NCBI GenBank assembly: GCA_902635985.1
Contig: CACPPZ010000003.1
Coordinates: 19,614-83,613 of the forward strand
Reading direction: 5' to 3'
Source: Paracoccaceae bacterium
GTDB lineage: Bacteria; Pseudomonadota; Alphaproteobacteria; Rhodobacterales; Rhodobacteraceae
Length of the DNA: 64,000 nt
The notes beneath the pieces were generated by a model. It did not search any database. It was not told the DNA's origin and was given only the letters and a program-made list of their open reading frames with translations. The position numbers were made by a program, and so were the translations under genes. Below, in pieces: positions 38,514 to 48,042 of the stretch; within the stretch, counting starts at the first letter, position 1, and each line of letters starts with the position of its first letter.

Positions 38514-39539
38514 ATGGGTTACAGAGTTGTCGTCGTTGGTGCCACTGGTAACGTTGGGCGCGAGATGTTGAGCATCCTTTATGAACGCCAATTTCAAGTG
38601 GATGAAATCGCCGTTTTGGCGAGCCGCAGGTCATTGGGCACTGAAGTAAGCTTTGGCGATAATACTCTAGTCACAAAAGATTTAGAAACTTTCGATTTCT
38701 CAGGTTGGGACCTTGCTTTATTTGCAATTGGGTCAGACGGAACCAAAAAGCATGCCCCAAGGGCTGCATCAGCTGGCTGCGTTGTTATTGATAACAGTTC
38801 GCTGTATCGATATGACCCTGATGTTCCGCTTATTGTTCCAGAGGTGAACAGTCATGCCATTCATGACTATGCCAAGAAAAATATAATAGCTAACCCTAAT
38901 TGCTCCACTGCGCAGATGGTTGTGGCTCTAAAACCTTTGCATGATAGAGCGGGAATAAAAAGAGTTGTAGTAAGTACGTATCAATCGGTTTCTGGTGCGG
39001 GGAAAAGTGGAATGGATGAGCTCTGGGAGCAAACGAAAGCGATATATAATCCCGTCAAAGATGTCTCCCCGGAAGCGTTCACTAAACAAATCGCATTTAA
39101 CGTAATTCCTCATATTGATAGTTTCATGGAAGACGGTACCACCAGAGAAGAGTGGAAAATGGTTGCGGAAACCAAAAAAATTATCGATCCAAAAATAAAA
39201 GTGTCTGCGACATGTGTGCGAGTGCCGGTGTTCGTTGGCCATAGTGAGGCAGTAAATTTAGAGTTTGAAGAGTTTCTGGACGAGGACGAGGCTAGAAATA
39301 TACTCCGTGAAGCACCGGGTATCATGGTCGTAGATAAACGTGAAAATGGTGGATACACCACACCTGTTGAATGTGTAGGGGACTTTGCCACATTTATTAG
39401 TAGAATACGTCAGGATAGTACAATTGAGAATGGGCTCAATTTATGGTGTGTATCTGATAATCTAAGAAAGGGCGCCGCCCTCAACGCGGTTCAAATTGCA
39501 GAAGTCTTGGCTCAGCGCTGTCTTAAAAAAGGTGATTGA
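38514..39539 (+). CDS. asd: Aspartate-semialdehyde dehydrogenase
   Basis: VVVVGATGNVGREMLSIL, IIANPNCSTAQMVVALKPLHD, VRVPVFVGHSEAVNLEFE. Confidence 0.95.
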   Translation: MGYRVVVVGATGNVGREMLSILYERQFQVDEIAVLASRRSLGTEVSFGDNTLVTKDLETFDFSGWDLALFAIGSDGTKKHAPRAASAGCVVIDNSSLYRYDPDVPLIVPEVNSHAIHDYAKKNIIANPNCSTAQMVVALKPLHDRAGIKRVVVSTYQSVSGAGKSGMDELWEQTKAIYNPVKDVSPEAFTKQIAFNVIPHIDSFMEDGTTREEWKMVAETKKIIDPKIKVSATCVRVPVFVGHSEAVNLEFEEFLDEDEARNILREAPGIMVVDKRENGGYTTPVECVGDFATFISRIRQDSTIENGLNLWCVSDNLRKGAALNAVQIAEVLAQRCLKKGD

Positions 39540-39713
39540 TTGAAATCTGGCCCATTTTTGAACAGACGTGTGCTCATAAATTTAAGCAGATTTCTACAGC
39601 TTCCGTTTGCATTAATTAATTGGCAATAAGCCAAACAAGTCTGGGCCTATTTTTCTTGTTACAATAATGTTAAGTCGGACCTTTATGTTAAATAGATTGA
39701 TACGGGGTGGAAT

Positions 39714-41099
39714 ATGAAGTTTGGGTTTGCTGAGAATTCCGATAATGCAATAGATACATATATTTGCACCCCAGAGATTTTTGAAGACTTAATGGTTGAG
39801 CTGGGGGATGAGGTAAAAGATTGGTGTAAGCTCCATTTCTTCTCGGGTAAATTGGCGCAAGCATTAATTTGCCCGTTAAAAAATAAGAAGCCAGTTGCGC
39901 TTCTTGGTTGTGGCTCTAGTGATAATAGAAATTCAGGAAGGTTTTTTCTTGCAGCCGCCGCTAAAAAGCTTCCCGAAGGGTGTTATAAGATAGTAAGTGA
40001 TATTCCTCTAGAGAACCCCAAACTTGAGGTTTTAGGCTGGCTTATGTCTCAGTATAATTTTACAAATTATAAGAGCAGTTCAGAGGTTGGTGGCGTAAAA
40101 CTTTTAAGGCCAATTGATGTAGATACCACCTGGATAGAGGCGGTTTTAGCTGGTGAGGTTTTGGCACGTGACCTAATAAACACCCCTGCTAACCATTTGG
40201 GACCGTTAGAACTTGAAAAATCAGCTAGAGAATTGGCTGATGAATTCAACGCTAAAGTTGAAGTCGTCTCCGGTGATGACTTGATTGAAAAGAATTTTCC
40301 AATGATACATGCTGTAGGCGCTGCATCAGAAAACACACCAAAACTTATAGATTTAAAAATTGGCATTAGTGGTCCTAAACTTACTTTGGTGGGTAAAGGA
40401 GTATGCTTTGATACGGGTGGCCTGAATATTAAGCCAGGAAATTCTATGGGCCTTATGAAAAAGGATATGGGTGGTGCTGCAAATGTATTGGCATTAGCAA
40501 GAGCAATTATGGGCCTAGATATAAATCTTCAGCTTCGTGTCTTAATTCCGGCAGTTGAAAATTCTATCGCAGGAACCGCGTTTCGGCCTGGTGACATACT
40601 AAACTCCAGGAAAGGAGTGAGTGTCGAAATTAACAATACAGATGCAGAGGGCAGACTAATTTTGGCAGATGCGCTGAGTTATGCATCAGAGGATGACCCT
40701 CATCTAATAATATCAATGGCAACTTTAACTGGTGCTGCCAGAATTGCATTGGGTGCTGATCTTGCACCTTTCTACGCAGGCCTCGATAGTGACGCTACTG
40801 CGATATCTGAAGCTTCGATAGCGGCGATGGACCCCGTGTGGCGAATGCCTTTTTGGGATCCGTACGATAAGCTCATTGAACCTCAAATTGCCGATCTTGA
40901 TAATGCTCCAGCTGGAGGATTTGCCGGATCAATTACCGCGGCACTTTTTTTGAGGAGATTTGTAAAGAATCCGGAAAAATATATTCACTTTGATATATAT
41001 TCTTGGCAACAGAATTCGAGTGTATTAGGTCCCAAAGGTGGGCTCACCCAAGGTCCTCGTGCTATTTTATTGGCGCTTGACAAGTTGCTTTCAATGTAA
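39714..41099 (+). CDS. M17 leucyl aminopeptidase-family protein
   Basis: VGKGVCFDTGGLNIKPGNSMGLMKKDMGGAANVLALA; NNTDAEGRLILADALSYA. Confidence 0.93.
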   Translation: MKFGFAENSDNAIDTYICTPEIFEDLMVELGDEVKDWCKLHFFSGKLAQALICPLKNKKPVALLGCGSSDNRNSGRFFLAAAAKKLPEGCYKIVSDIPLENPKLEVLGWLMSQYNFTNYKSSSEVGGVKLLRPIDVDTTWIEAVLAGEVLARDLINTPANHLGPLELEKSARELADEFNAKVEVVSGDDLIEKNFPMIHAVGAASENTPKLIDLKIGISGPKLTLVGKGVCFDTGGLNIKPGNSMGLMKKDMGGAANVLALARAIMGLDINLQLRVLIPAVENSIAGTAFRPGDILNSRKGVSVEINNTDAEGRLILADALSYASEDDPHLIISMATLTGAARIALGADLAPFYAGLDSDATAISEASIAAMDPVWRMPFWDPYDKLIEPQIADLDNAPAGGFAGSITAALFLRRFVKNPEKYIHFDIYSWQQNSSVLGPKGGLTQGPRAILLALDKLLSM

Positions 41100-41220
41100 A
41101 TTTTTAATCACTTTTTTCTAAATATAAATTGATTTGGCGTACCGTTTTATATTTTAGTAATATTACAGAAAAATATAGTGTGTAACTAAGTGACGTAGAA
41201 GTCAGATAAAGGAATATTCA

Positions 41221-42174
41221 GTGCCAGATTCTTTCTTTAAACCTGTATCCGGATTTGATCTGCCAAGGTTCGCCGGAGTGCCAACATTTATGCGATTACC
41301 AAATGTACCAGTTGACCACTCGCGTTTTGATGATGTTGATATCGGTTTAATAGGGGTGCCTTGGGATAGTGGAACGACTAATAGACCCGGTCCGCGTCAT
41401 GGCCCAAGACAAGTGAGAGATGCGTCAACTATGATTAGAGCGCAGCATCCAGTTTTTGGAACACGTCCGTTTGAAATAAAAAATATTGCAGATTTAGGAG
41501 ATGTTGGGCCTAATCCTGCGGATATCCACGACTCAATGGACCGAATTACCAAATTCTATGACACAGTCATGGCTGCTGGTATAAAGCCACTGACCGTAGG
41601 TGGTGACCATCTTGTATCTTTACCTGTTTTACGTGCAGTAGCAAAAAAAGGGCCTATTGGGATGGTTCATTTTGACAGTCATACAGATTTATTTAATAGC
41701 TATTTTAATGGCACGAAATATACTCATGGTACACCCTTTAGACGAGCAGTAGAGGAAAATTTGCTTGATCCAAAACGCGTCGTGCAAATTGGAATACGTG
41801 GCACTCAGTATGATAGCGAGGATGTAGATTTTGCCATGTCAGTAGGGATACGTATTATTCGCATTGAAGAATTTTTTAAAAGAGATTTATCAGAGCTTAT
41901 GCAAGAAGTTAGAGAAATTGTGGGTGATCAGGAAACTTATGTTTCATATGATATTGATTTCGTTGATCCTACATTTGCACCTGGCACTGGTACGCCTGAA
42001 GTGGGTGGCCCAAATAGTTTTCAAGCTTTGCAGGTTGTTAGAGAGCTCAAAGGTCTGAATATTGTTGGTTCAGATATGGTAGAAGTAAGTCCACCTTTTG
42101 ATGCAACTGGTAATACTGCATTTTTGGGAGCTTCGATAATGTTTGAGCTACTTTGTCAAATGGTAAATAACTGA
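41221..42174 (+). CDS. Agmatinase/ureohydrolase family protein (possibly guanidinobutyrase)
   Basis: GGDHLVSLPVLRAV, MVHFDSHTD, SYDIDFVDPTFAPGTGTPEVGG; GTG start. Confidence 0.87.
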   Translation: MPDSFFKPVSGFDLPRFAGVPTFMRLPNVPVDHSRFDDVDIGLIGVPWDSGTTNRPGPRHGPRQVRDASTMIRAQHPVFGTRPFEIKNIADLGDVGPNPADIHDSMDRITKFYDTVMAAGIKPLTVGGDHLVSLPVLRAVAKKGPIGMVHFDSHTDLFNSYFNGTKYTHGTPFRRAVEENLLDPKRVVQIGIRGTQYDSEDVDFAMSVGIRIIRIEEFFKRDLSELMQEVREIVGDQETYVSYDIDFVDPTFAPGTGTPEVGGPNSFQALQVVRELKGLNIVGSDMVEVSPPFDATGNTAFLGASIMFELLCQMVNN

Positions 42175-42250
42175 ACAAGATACAATATTTTAAAACAACG
42201 AATATGAGCTTGACGTATTCATTTAAAACTCTTACTCCAAGCGCGTTAAT

Positions 42251-42327
42251 GGCGGAGTAGCTCAGGTGGTTAGAGCAGCGGAATCATAATCCGCGTGTCG
42301 GGGGTTCAAGTCCCTCCTCCGCTACCA
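42251..42327 (+). tRNA. tRNA-Met (anticodon CAT)
   Basis: GGCGGAG...CTCAGGTGGTTAGAGC, anticodon arm GCGGA-ATCATAA-TCCGC, GGTTCAAGTCCC T-arm, encoded CCA. Confidence 0.95.
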
Positions 42328-42428
42328 AAAATCCTTGTAAATCAGTTATTTAATATAGAATTTGCTTTGTGTCTGTTTTGGCTCAATACTTAGACACAGT
42401 TAGACACTTTTTCTAAGGTATTGATTCA

Positions 42429-42698
42429 TTGGTCGAATCTGTAAATGCGAAGAAAACGATTAAGCAAATCCGTCGTGGTTTGAGCACATATAGTATGGGT
42501 AGATCACCTTTTTGGCATGCTCGAATTTATGATCCTGTAAAGAAAAAGTATGTTGTTCTTAGCACGAAAGAGACAAACAGGATTGAAGCGATAGAAGTCG
42601 CAGAAGAGATCTTTGAGACCTACAAATCCAAACAGAACTCATCACACGCGACGAGCAAGGATCGCTCGTTTGAGTATTACGCAAAGCTTCTTGCTTAG
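42429..42698 (+). pseudogene. Truncated tyrosine-recombinase (integrase) N-terminal fragment
   Basis: RRGLSTYSMGRSPFWHARIYDPVKKKYVVLSTKETNRIEAIEVAEEIFETYKSKQ resembles phage-type integrase N-terminal domains; 89 aa with no catalytic domain; adjacent to tRNA 3' end. Confidence 0.65.
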
Positions 42699-42708
42699 GG
42701 GGAATGAG

Positions 42709-43341
42709 TTGAGACTAGTAAATTATTACTCGCACCTAAATGGATATGAGTGGCTACAGTATCATAAACCCCATTTATGGACGGAGCTTATCGAGGCAAT
42801 AGCTGCCATAGATGCAAATGCAATGCGTACTAAAGTCTCCAAAGAAAAAACAATGCAGGGAAAATTACTTTTGTCACCTAATAGTTTGAACGAAGCATTT
42901 AAAGAAGAGCTGATTTCAATCAGAGGATGGGAAAAGCCAGTGTCTAAATCTTACTTCATAACTGACAACGCAGACCTAACAAAGCGTATGATACGTGAAG
43001 GAATGAACATTGATCAACAGCGTGAGTTGCTAGAATTAAACGATAAGCCAACTAACCAAAATTACAGATCGAAAAATGAAGCAGACTTTGAAAAAGAACG
43101 TGTATCGATTGAAGTACAGCTTGGTAAATATGCGTTTGTTCAATACGATATTTTTGTGAAGCACGCGGCAAACTACATGCATGATCGTATCGATTTAGGA
43201 ATACAAATTGTACCGATGAAAGAAATGGAAATGAAAATGTCGTCGGGACCATCTAATTATGAACGCAATTTGAATGAGTTACTCCGACAGGGGCGGATAT
43301 TTCCGCCTGTACCGATCATACTTGTTGGAATTGCACCTTAG
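42709..43341 (+). CDS. Type II restriction endonuclease, BstYI/BglII-like
   Basis: MRLVNYYSHLNGYEWLQYHKPHLW..., RVSIEVQLGKYAFVQYDIFVKH (E-x-Q active site), LPMKE-like VPMKEMEMKMSSG, LLRQGRIFPPVPIILVGIAP; TTG start inferred at 42709 within the longer ORF. Confidence 0.82.
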   Translation: MRLVNYYSHLNGYEWLQYHKPHLWTELIEAIAAIDANAMRTKVSKEKTMQGKLLLSPNSLNEAFKEELISIRGWEKPVSKSYFITDNADLTKRMIREGMNIDQQRELLELNDKPTNQNYRSKNEADFEKERVSIEVQLGKYAFVQYDIFVKHAANYMHDRIDLGIQIVPMKEMEMKMSSGPSNYERNLNELLRQGRIFPPVPIILVGIAP

Positions 43342-43373
43342 TGCGAAAAAATGATTGTGAAATCGGGATAGAG

Positions 43374-44966
43374 TTACTTCCGCTTCGAGTTCAAAAAAGA
43401 ACCTAGTAAGAGCCCTGCAATAATTTCTACAGAGTATTTGAGTAGCTTCTGTTTGCCTACTATAATAGTTTCTTTATCTCGACTTTGAAGAATCTTCAAA
43501 AGAACATCATCGATGACGTTTTTATCTAACGCTGCCAGGTCAGTGATGATTTTTCCTGCAATTTCACCAAACTCATCCAGTAAGATAAATGGGTGTATGT
43601 CGTTAGCTCGTTTCGACCAAGTCGATTGTAGGGATGAGCTATCGATTACTAGCGCTGTGTCGAGATATTTATCAATTTTATTAACTAGGTCAGCGTCGTT
43701 GTGAATAAGCTCAGATTTAGTTGTATTGAGGATATCTTTATCAAGTTCTAGAGACTTTATTCGTTTTGAGTCGCCGTAGTAAAAATCGATAGACCAAGGT
43801 AATTTACCAGAACGGTTATTAAGTTCAAACCTGGTGCCGCTTTTGAAGCGAAGATTAGGAATAGCAAATCGAAATGATCGGTTTTCTGGGTAAGACTTTC
43901 CATCAGTATCAATTGGGGTAACCGGCGCACTTTCAAATGCCCCCTGAAAATCAAAATCCACCTCTTCGTGACTTAATAAATCGTCTAGTTTGGTTTGTTG
44001 AAATGCATTAGCTAGATAATATGTGAAAACTGGCGGGATGGCATTTCCAATCATTTTCATTTTCGCCGAGTAAGTTGGTCCAAAGAATTGATAGTTTATT
44101 GGAAAACCTTGAAGGCAGCCTCTCTCCCTGATTGTTAGTCGTCTAAAGTTCTTAGCTTCTGGGACAATTATACTTTCACGGCTCACACGGGTACATGTTG
44201 CTGTAACTGTTCGCACTGGCTTATCGAGTTGTTCTGGAAATGGCATATCATTGTAGACAGTATGATAGGTCTTTGCGTCTCGATTGAACCTAAGTTCTTC
44301 CCAGTTCAATACTGACTCTTTTTCATGGTCGGTCAAAGCGTTTGACGACAAATCGAGCGCATAATTTGGGTCAGACACCTTACTTGACGCTAAACTGTCA
44401 AGAACATCTCCTAAAGATTTTATTCGACATTTTGGTGTGTAGCTCATCAACAGTTTGGCATCAAAGTTCCCAACAATACATCGTTTTCGACGTTGGGGTA
44501 AACCAAAATCGGACATGTCAACAATGTGGATCATATCAGTGGTTATTATTTCTGAAAATTGCTCCAGAACGCCACCCGGCTGTATTTCGTTTTCAATTAC
44601 TTTCGCGACCCTTGGAACATTTTCCATTGCCCAAAACTTGGGCGTCACTGATGCTACAATATCAAGAAATTTCTTTATGTCCTGGAGACCATCCTCTAGA
44701 TCTCCAGACCCACCCCGATTGGAATAAGAAAATTGCGTACAAGGCGGGCTACCGATAACAAAATCAACGTCGTGAGGCACAGTAGAAACATCTAATTCTC
44801 GGATATCCACTTGAACTGCATCAGCTACCAAGTTTTTCTTATGAGTTGTGTTTGCAGGTTCCCACCATTCATAAGATTTGCGTATTTTGATTCCTGCTAG
44901 CTCAAAACCGAGTGACCAGCCACCAATGCCCGAATAGAAGTCAATTGCTGTAAGATCTTTGCCCAA
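43374..44966 (-). CDS. C5-cytosine DNA methyltransferase with C-terminal extension
   Basis: DFYSGIGGWSLGFELAG (I), GSPPCTQFSYSN (IV), MENVPRV (VI), QRRKRCIVGNF (VIII), GNAIPPVFTYYLANAF (X); TTG start. Confidence 0.93.
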   Translation of the reverse strand: MGKDLTAIDFYSGIGGWSLGFELAGIKIRKSYEWWEPANTTHKKNLVADAVQVDIRELDVSTVPHDVDFVIGSPPCTQFSYSNRGGSGDLEDGLQDIKKFLDIVASVTPKFWAMENVPRVAKVIENEIQPGGVLEQFSEIITTDMIHIVDMSDFGLPQRRKRCIVGNFDAKLLMSYTPKCRIKSLGDVLDSLASSKVSDPNYALDLSSNALTDHEKESVLNWEELRFNRDAKTYHTVYNDMPFPEQLDKPVRTVTATCTRVSRESIIVPEAKNFRRLTIRERGCLQGFPINYQFFGPTYSAKMKMIGNAIPPVFTYYLANAFQQTKLDDLLSHEEVDFDFQGAFESAPVTPIDTDGKSYPENRSFRFAIPNLRFKSGTRFELNNRSGKLPWSIDFYYGDSKRIKSLELDKDILNTTKSELIHNDADLVNKIDKYLDTALVIDSSSLQSTWSKRANDIHPFILLDEFGEIAGKIITDLAALDKNVIDDVLLKILQSRDKETIIVGKQKLLKYSVEIIAGLLLGSFLNSKRK

Positions 44967-45180
44967 TAGATACTCGTTTTCTTACTGTGTATAGCGACCG
45001 TTGTAGCTGAAAATATTGAAATGGTAAAGATCCAAATAGCCTAATATTTTTGCGATTATCTTTTAAGGGATTTCTTTATAAATTGATTTTAAAATTTGGA
45101 TGATTTTTTTTAATGTGAGTATCTTATATGTTTATATTTAGATTTGAAAAAGATGTATGACCAAGGGTTAGTTTGATAAA

Positions 45181-45852
45181 TTACTCAAAAAAGGTAGCAT
45201 TTTTCCCACCCACTACTATATTAAATTCATAGCTTTGATCAATTTCCACATCTTTGGTTTCGAAGAGTTGACCTAAGTTTCGATCAAATGAATCTCCCAT
45301 CAATATCGCCATTGGATCAGAGGCATTGTTTGGTTCGTCTGGAAAGTACATTTGAGTTACTAACCGAGATGTGCCGCAGCTGATTGATAAGTGGATATGT
45401 TTTGGTCGCCATCTTCCAATATCTGGTCTCGCAAGATAAGCACCTGGGCTAATTGTCCTGAAGCAATAGCTTCCACATTCATCAGTAATTACCCGTCCCA
45501 TACCAAGGAAGTTTTCATCAATTTTCAGACCAGAATTATCCTCTACATGACGGTAACGACCGTGATGGTTGGCATTCCAAATCTCAATTAATGCACCGCG
45601 TAGTAATGTGCCATTCTCATTTCGAAGCGTGCCTTTTACTTCTATTGGTGATCCTTCGGCGCGGGGACGGTTTGGGGCTATGCGGGTAAGGTCCCATTCA
45701 TTCTGGCGGTGAATTGCGCGGGCAGGAACTACCGGTACAAAACTTTCTCTTACAGTATTTGGTATTGAGCGTAAACGTTTTCTTGGAGTACGTTGATCAG
45801 AAGTATTATCTGTTTCCCCGATTGCTAATTTCCGTCCCATGCTATTCATCAT
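45181..45852 (-). CDS. Intradiol ring-cleavage dioxygenase, protocatechuate 3,4-dioxygenase beta-like
   Basis: EIWNANHHGRYRHVED, PGAYLARPDIGRWRPKHIHLSISC (Tyr/His Fe ligands). Confidence 0.85.
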   Translation of the reverse strand: MMNSMGRKLAIGETDNTSDQRTPRKRLRSIPNTVRESFVPVVPARAIHRQNEWDLTRIAPNRPRAEGSPIEVKGTLRNENGTLLRGALIEIWNANHHGRYRHVEDNSGLKIDENFLGMGRVITDECGSYCFRTISPGAYLARPDIGRWRPKHIHLSISCGTSRLVTQMYFPDEPNNASDPMAILMGDSFDRNLGQLFETKDVEIDQSYEFNIVVGGKNATFFE

Positions 45853-45863
45853 ACCTACCCACG

Positions 45864-46469
45864 CTAGCTTAGAAAATCTTCAAAAAAAGGAGTTTCCTGG
45901 TCGCCTGCCATGACTATATCTAATGTATAAAAATCTGTGCCGTCTGAGGAAGATTCATCAAATCTTGCAATAAGCCTTTCTCTGTCTTCATCATCTAAGG
46001 TTGTCAAAAGGGGATCTGTTTTGTTAGCTTTCTGATTAGCAAAGAAAATTTGTGTAACTATACGGTTAATGCCATCAGAAAAAATGGTTACTGTGATATT
46101 GGGAGCTCTACCCGGTGAAGCGCCGGGTAGGATAGTTCGAAAAGAATATTCGCCAGTAGTGCTGCGCAGGCGGCCATAACCATCAAACCAGGGGTCCAAA
46201 TCGGGATGGTCCTCAAAAGAAGGGTTACGATAGATTCCCTTTGCATTTGCTTGCCAGAATTCTAGTAGCACTCCATTTGCGAGATTACCGTTTCGGTCCA
46301 GTACTCTACCCCGCAAAATTATATGCTGTCCTTTAGGACCCGCAACCACACCAGAATGAATTTGTGTAAGATCTTCGTAGCTTTCATCGCTGAAATAGAT
46401 TGGGAAGTACGGTCCTGTGGTGTCTTCATTAGTTGGAAGTAGGATATTGCGTTGTTGCTTTTTTGGCAT
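45864..46469 (-). CDS. Protocatechuate 3,4-dioxygenase alpha-like subunit
   Basis: TTGPYFPIYFSDE-type N-terminus; EFWQANAKGIYRNPSFEDHPDLDPWFDGYGRLRSTTGEYSFRTILPGA; ITVTIFSDGINRIVTQIFFA. Confidence 0.82.
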   Translation of the reverse strand: MPKKQQRNILLPTNEDTTGPYFPIYFSDESYEDLTQIHSGVVAGPKGQHIILRGRVLDRNGNLANGVLLEFWQANAKGIYRNPSFEDHPDLDPWFDGYGRLRSTTGEYSFRTILPGASPGRAPNITVTIFSDGINRIVTQIFFANQKANKTDPLLTTLDDEDRERLIARFDESSSDGTDFYTLDIVMAGDQETPFFEDFLS

Positions 46470-46605
46470 CAGTTCTCAACCTTGGTTTTGCTTATTGTAA
46501 ACAGTAATGCAACTAGCATTATTTGAAAATATCTGTTTGCTCTCAAAGCCCTGGTTTGGATAAGTAAGCATTTGAAGTAGGCATGGTACACTTAGTATTT
46601 TCATA

Positions 46606-47964
46606 TTAGCAGTTTACCTCTGATAGAGCTGTCCAAATTGCCTTAGCAGTAGTTTTTGCAATCAAATCTATTTCGTTAATTGTAGAGTTGTAGGCTGGGG
46701 CTAACAATACATGATCGCCATTCTTACCATCTGCACACCCTTGGGCAGGGTAGCACATTAATCCAAGCTCTTGAGCATTTATTTTGATGCGCTTTGCTAA
46801 TTGCAAATCTGCAGGAAAAGGCTTCTTGGTTAATTTATCCCTGACTAGTTCAACAGTCCAAAACAATCCTCGACCACGTATGTCGCCAATATTTTCTTTT
46901 CCATCTAATTGTTTTTTAAGTTCACTAGCTAACTGATTACCGCGCATTTTGACAGTTTCTATCAGATTTTCGTCTTCAATTACTTTTTGAACTGCTAGGG
47001 CACCAGCGGTTGCAATTGAATGGGACATATATGTGTGCCCATTCCATAGTATTCCAGTACCTTCTTGAATAGCAGAAATTATGGTTTCAGCTGCCATGAC
47101 AGCTGCTATCGGCTGATAACCGGCTCCAAGTCCTTTCGCTAATGTTGTAATATCGGCAAATACCCCCTCTTGCTCTAGCGCAAAAAGACTGCCAGTCCGG
47201 CCCATACCACACATTACTTCATCAGCGATGTACAAAACACCGTGAGTATCACATATTTCCCTAATTCGTTTGAAGTATCCTGTTGGTGCTGGCTGAGAGC
47301 CCAGAGATGCACCGACTACCGGCTCGGCAACAAATGCCATTACTGTTTCAGGGCCAAGCTCACGAATTTTCTTTTCCAGTTGATTGGCCATGCGAAGCGC
47401 AAATTCGTCATTGTTCTCTTGTTCCAATTTCATTCGGTATTGGTATGCGGCTTCAATATGGTGCACGTGCATCAGCATTGGTTGAAATGGCGCGCGCCTT
47501 CCGGCGTGGCCGCCCGTAGCAAGTGCTCCAAGAGTATTACCGTGATAGGATGGGGATCTTGCAATGATATTTATCCGTCTGGTGTCGTTGCGCTCTAAAT
47601 GGAACTGTCTTGCAAGCTTTAAGGCTGCTTCCATAGCTTCTGATCCGCTACCTAAAAACATAACCCGTCCTGCGCCAACCCCAGCAGGAGCGCGTTTTAT
47701 TAAAAACTTAGCAAGTTCCTCAGTCGGCTCATTTGTGAAGGAACCAGAATGAGCAAATGCTAATTTATCAATTTGATCCTTTAATGCAGCTCGTACTTTT
47801 GCATTGTCATGACCTAAGCATGATACTGCCGCTCCACCACATGCGTCTAAGTAGCGTTTGCCATCTGCATCAATAAGGTAATTTGCTTCTACGCTTTTAA
47901 TCATTGGTAGAGTGGAGGTCAAAGACCTATGAAGCACGCTGGACATCTTAATACCATTTTGCAT
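46606..47964 (-). CDS. Class III (omega-type) aminotransferase
   Basis: YLDACGGAAVSCLGHD, FLGSGSEAMEAALKLARQ, YIADEVMCGMGRTGSLFALEQEGVFADITTLAKGLGAGYQPIAAV. Confidence 0.92.
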   Translation of the reverse strand: MQNGIKMSSVLHRSLTSTLPMIKSVEANYLIDADGKRYLDACGGAAVSCLGHDNAKVRAALKDQIDKLAFAHSGSFTNEPTEELAKFLIKRAPAGVGAGRVMFLGSGSEAMEAALKLARQFHLERNDTRRINIIARSPSYHGNTLGALATGGHAGRRAPFQPMLMHVHHIEAAYQYRMKLEQENNDEFALRMANQLEKKIRELGPETVMAFVAEPVVGASLGSQPAPTGYFKRIREICDTHGVLYIADEVMCGMGRTGSLFALEQEGVFADITTLAKGLGAGYQPIAAVMAAETIISAIQEGTGILWNGHTYMSHSIATAGALAVQKVIEDENLIETVKMRGNQLASELKKQLDGKENIGDIRGRGLFWTVELVRDKLTKKPFPADLQLAKRIKINAQELGLMCYPAQGCADGKNGDHVLLAPAYNSTINEIDLIAKTTAKAIWTALSEVNC

Positions 47965-48042
47965 ATGAAATTTTGTTTTGTATACTAAACATTAGTAGAA
48001 AAATTAATAGAATTTTCAATATCCAAATATAGGAGAAGCAGT

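Noticed and set aside
42613-42708. N-terminal extension of the REase ORF (MRPTNPNRTHHTRRARIARL...)
   Set aside because: Overlaps the integrase fragment; family resemblance starts at MRLVNYYSHLNG (TTG 42709).
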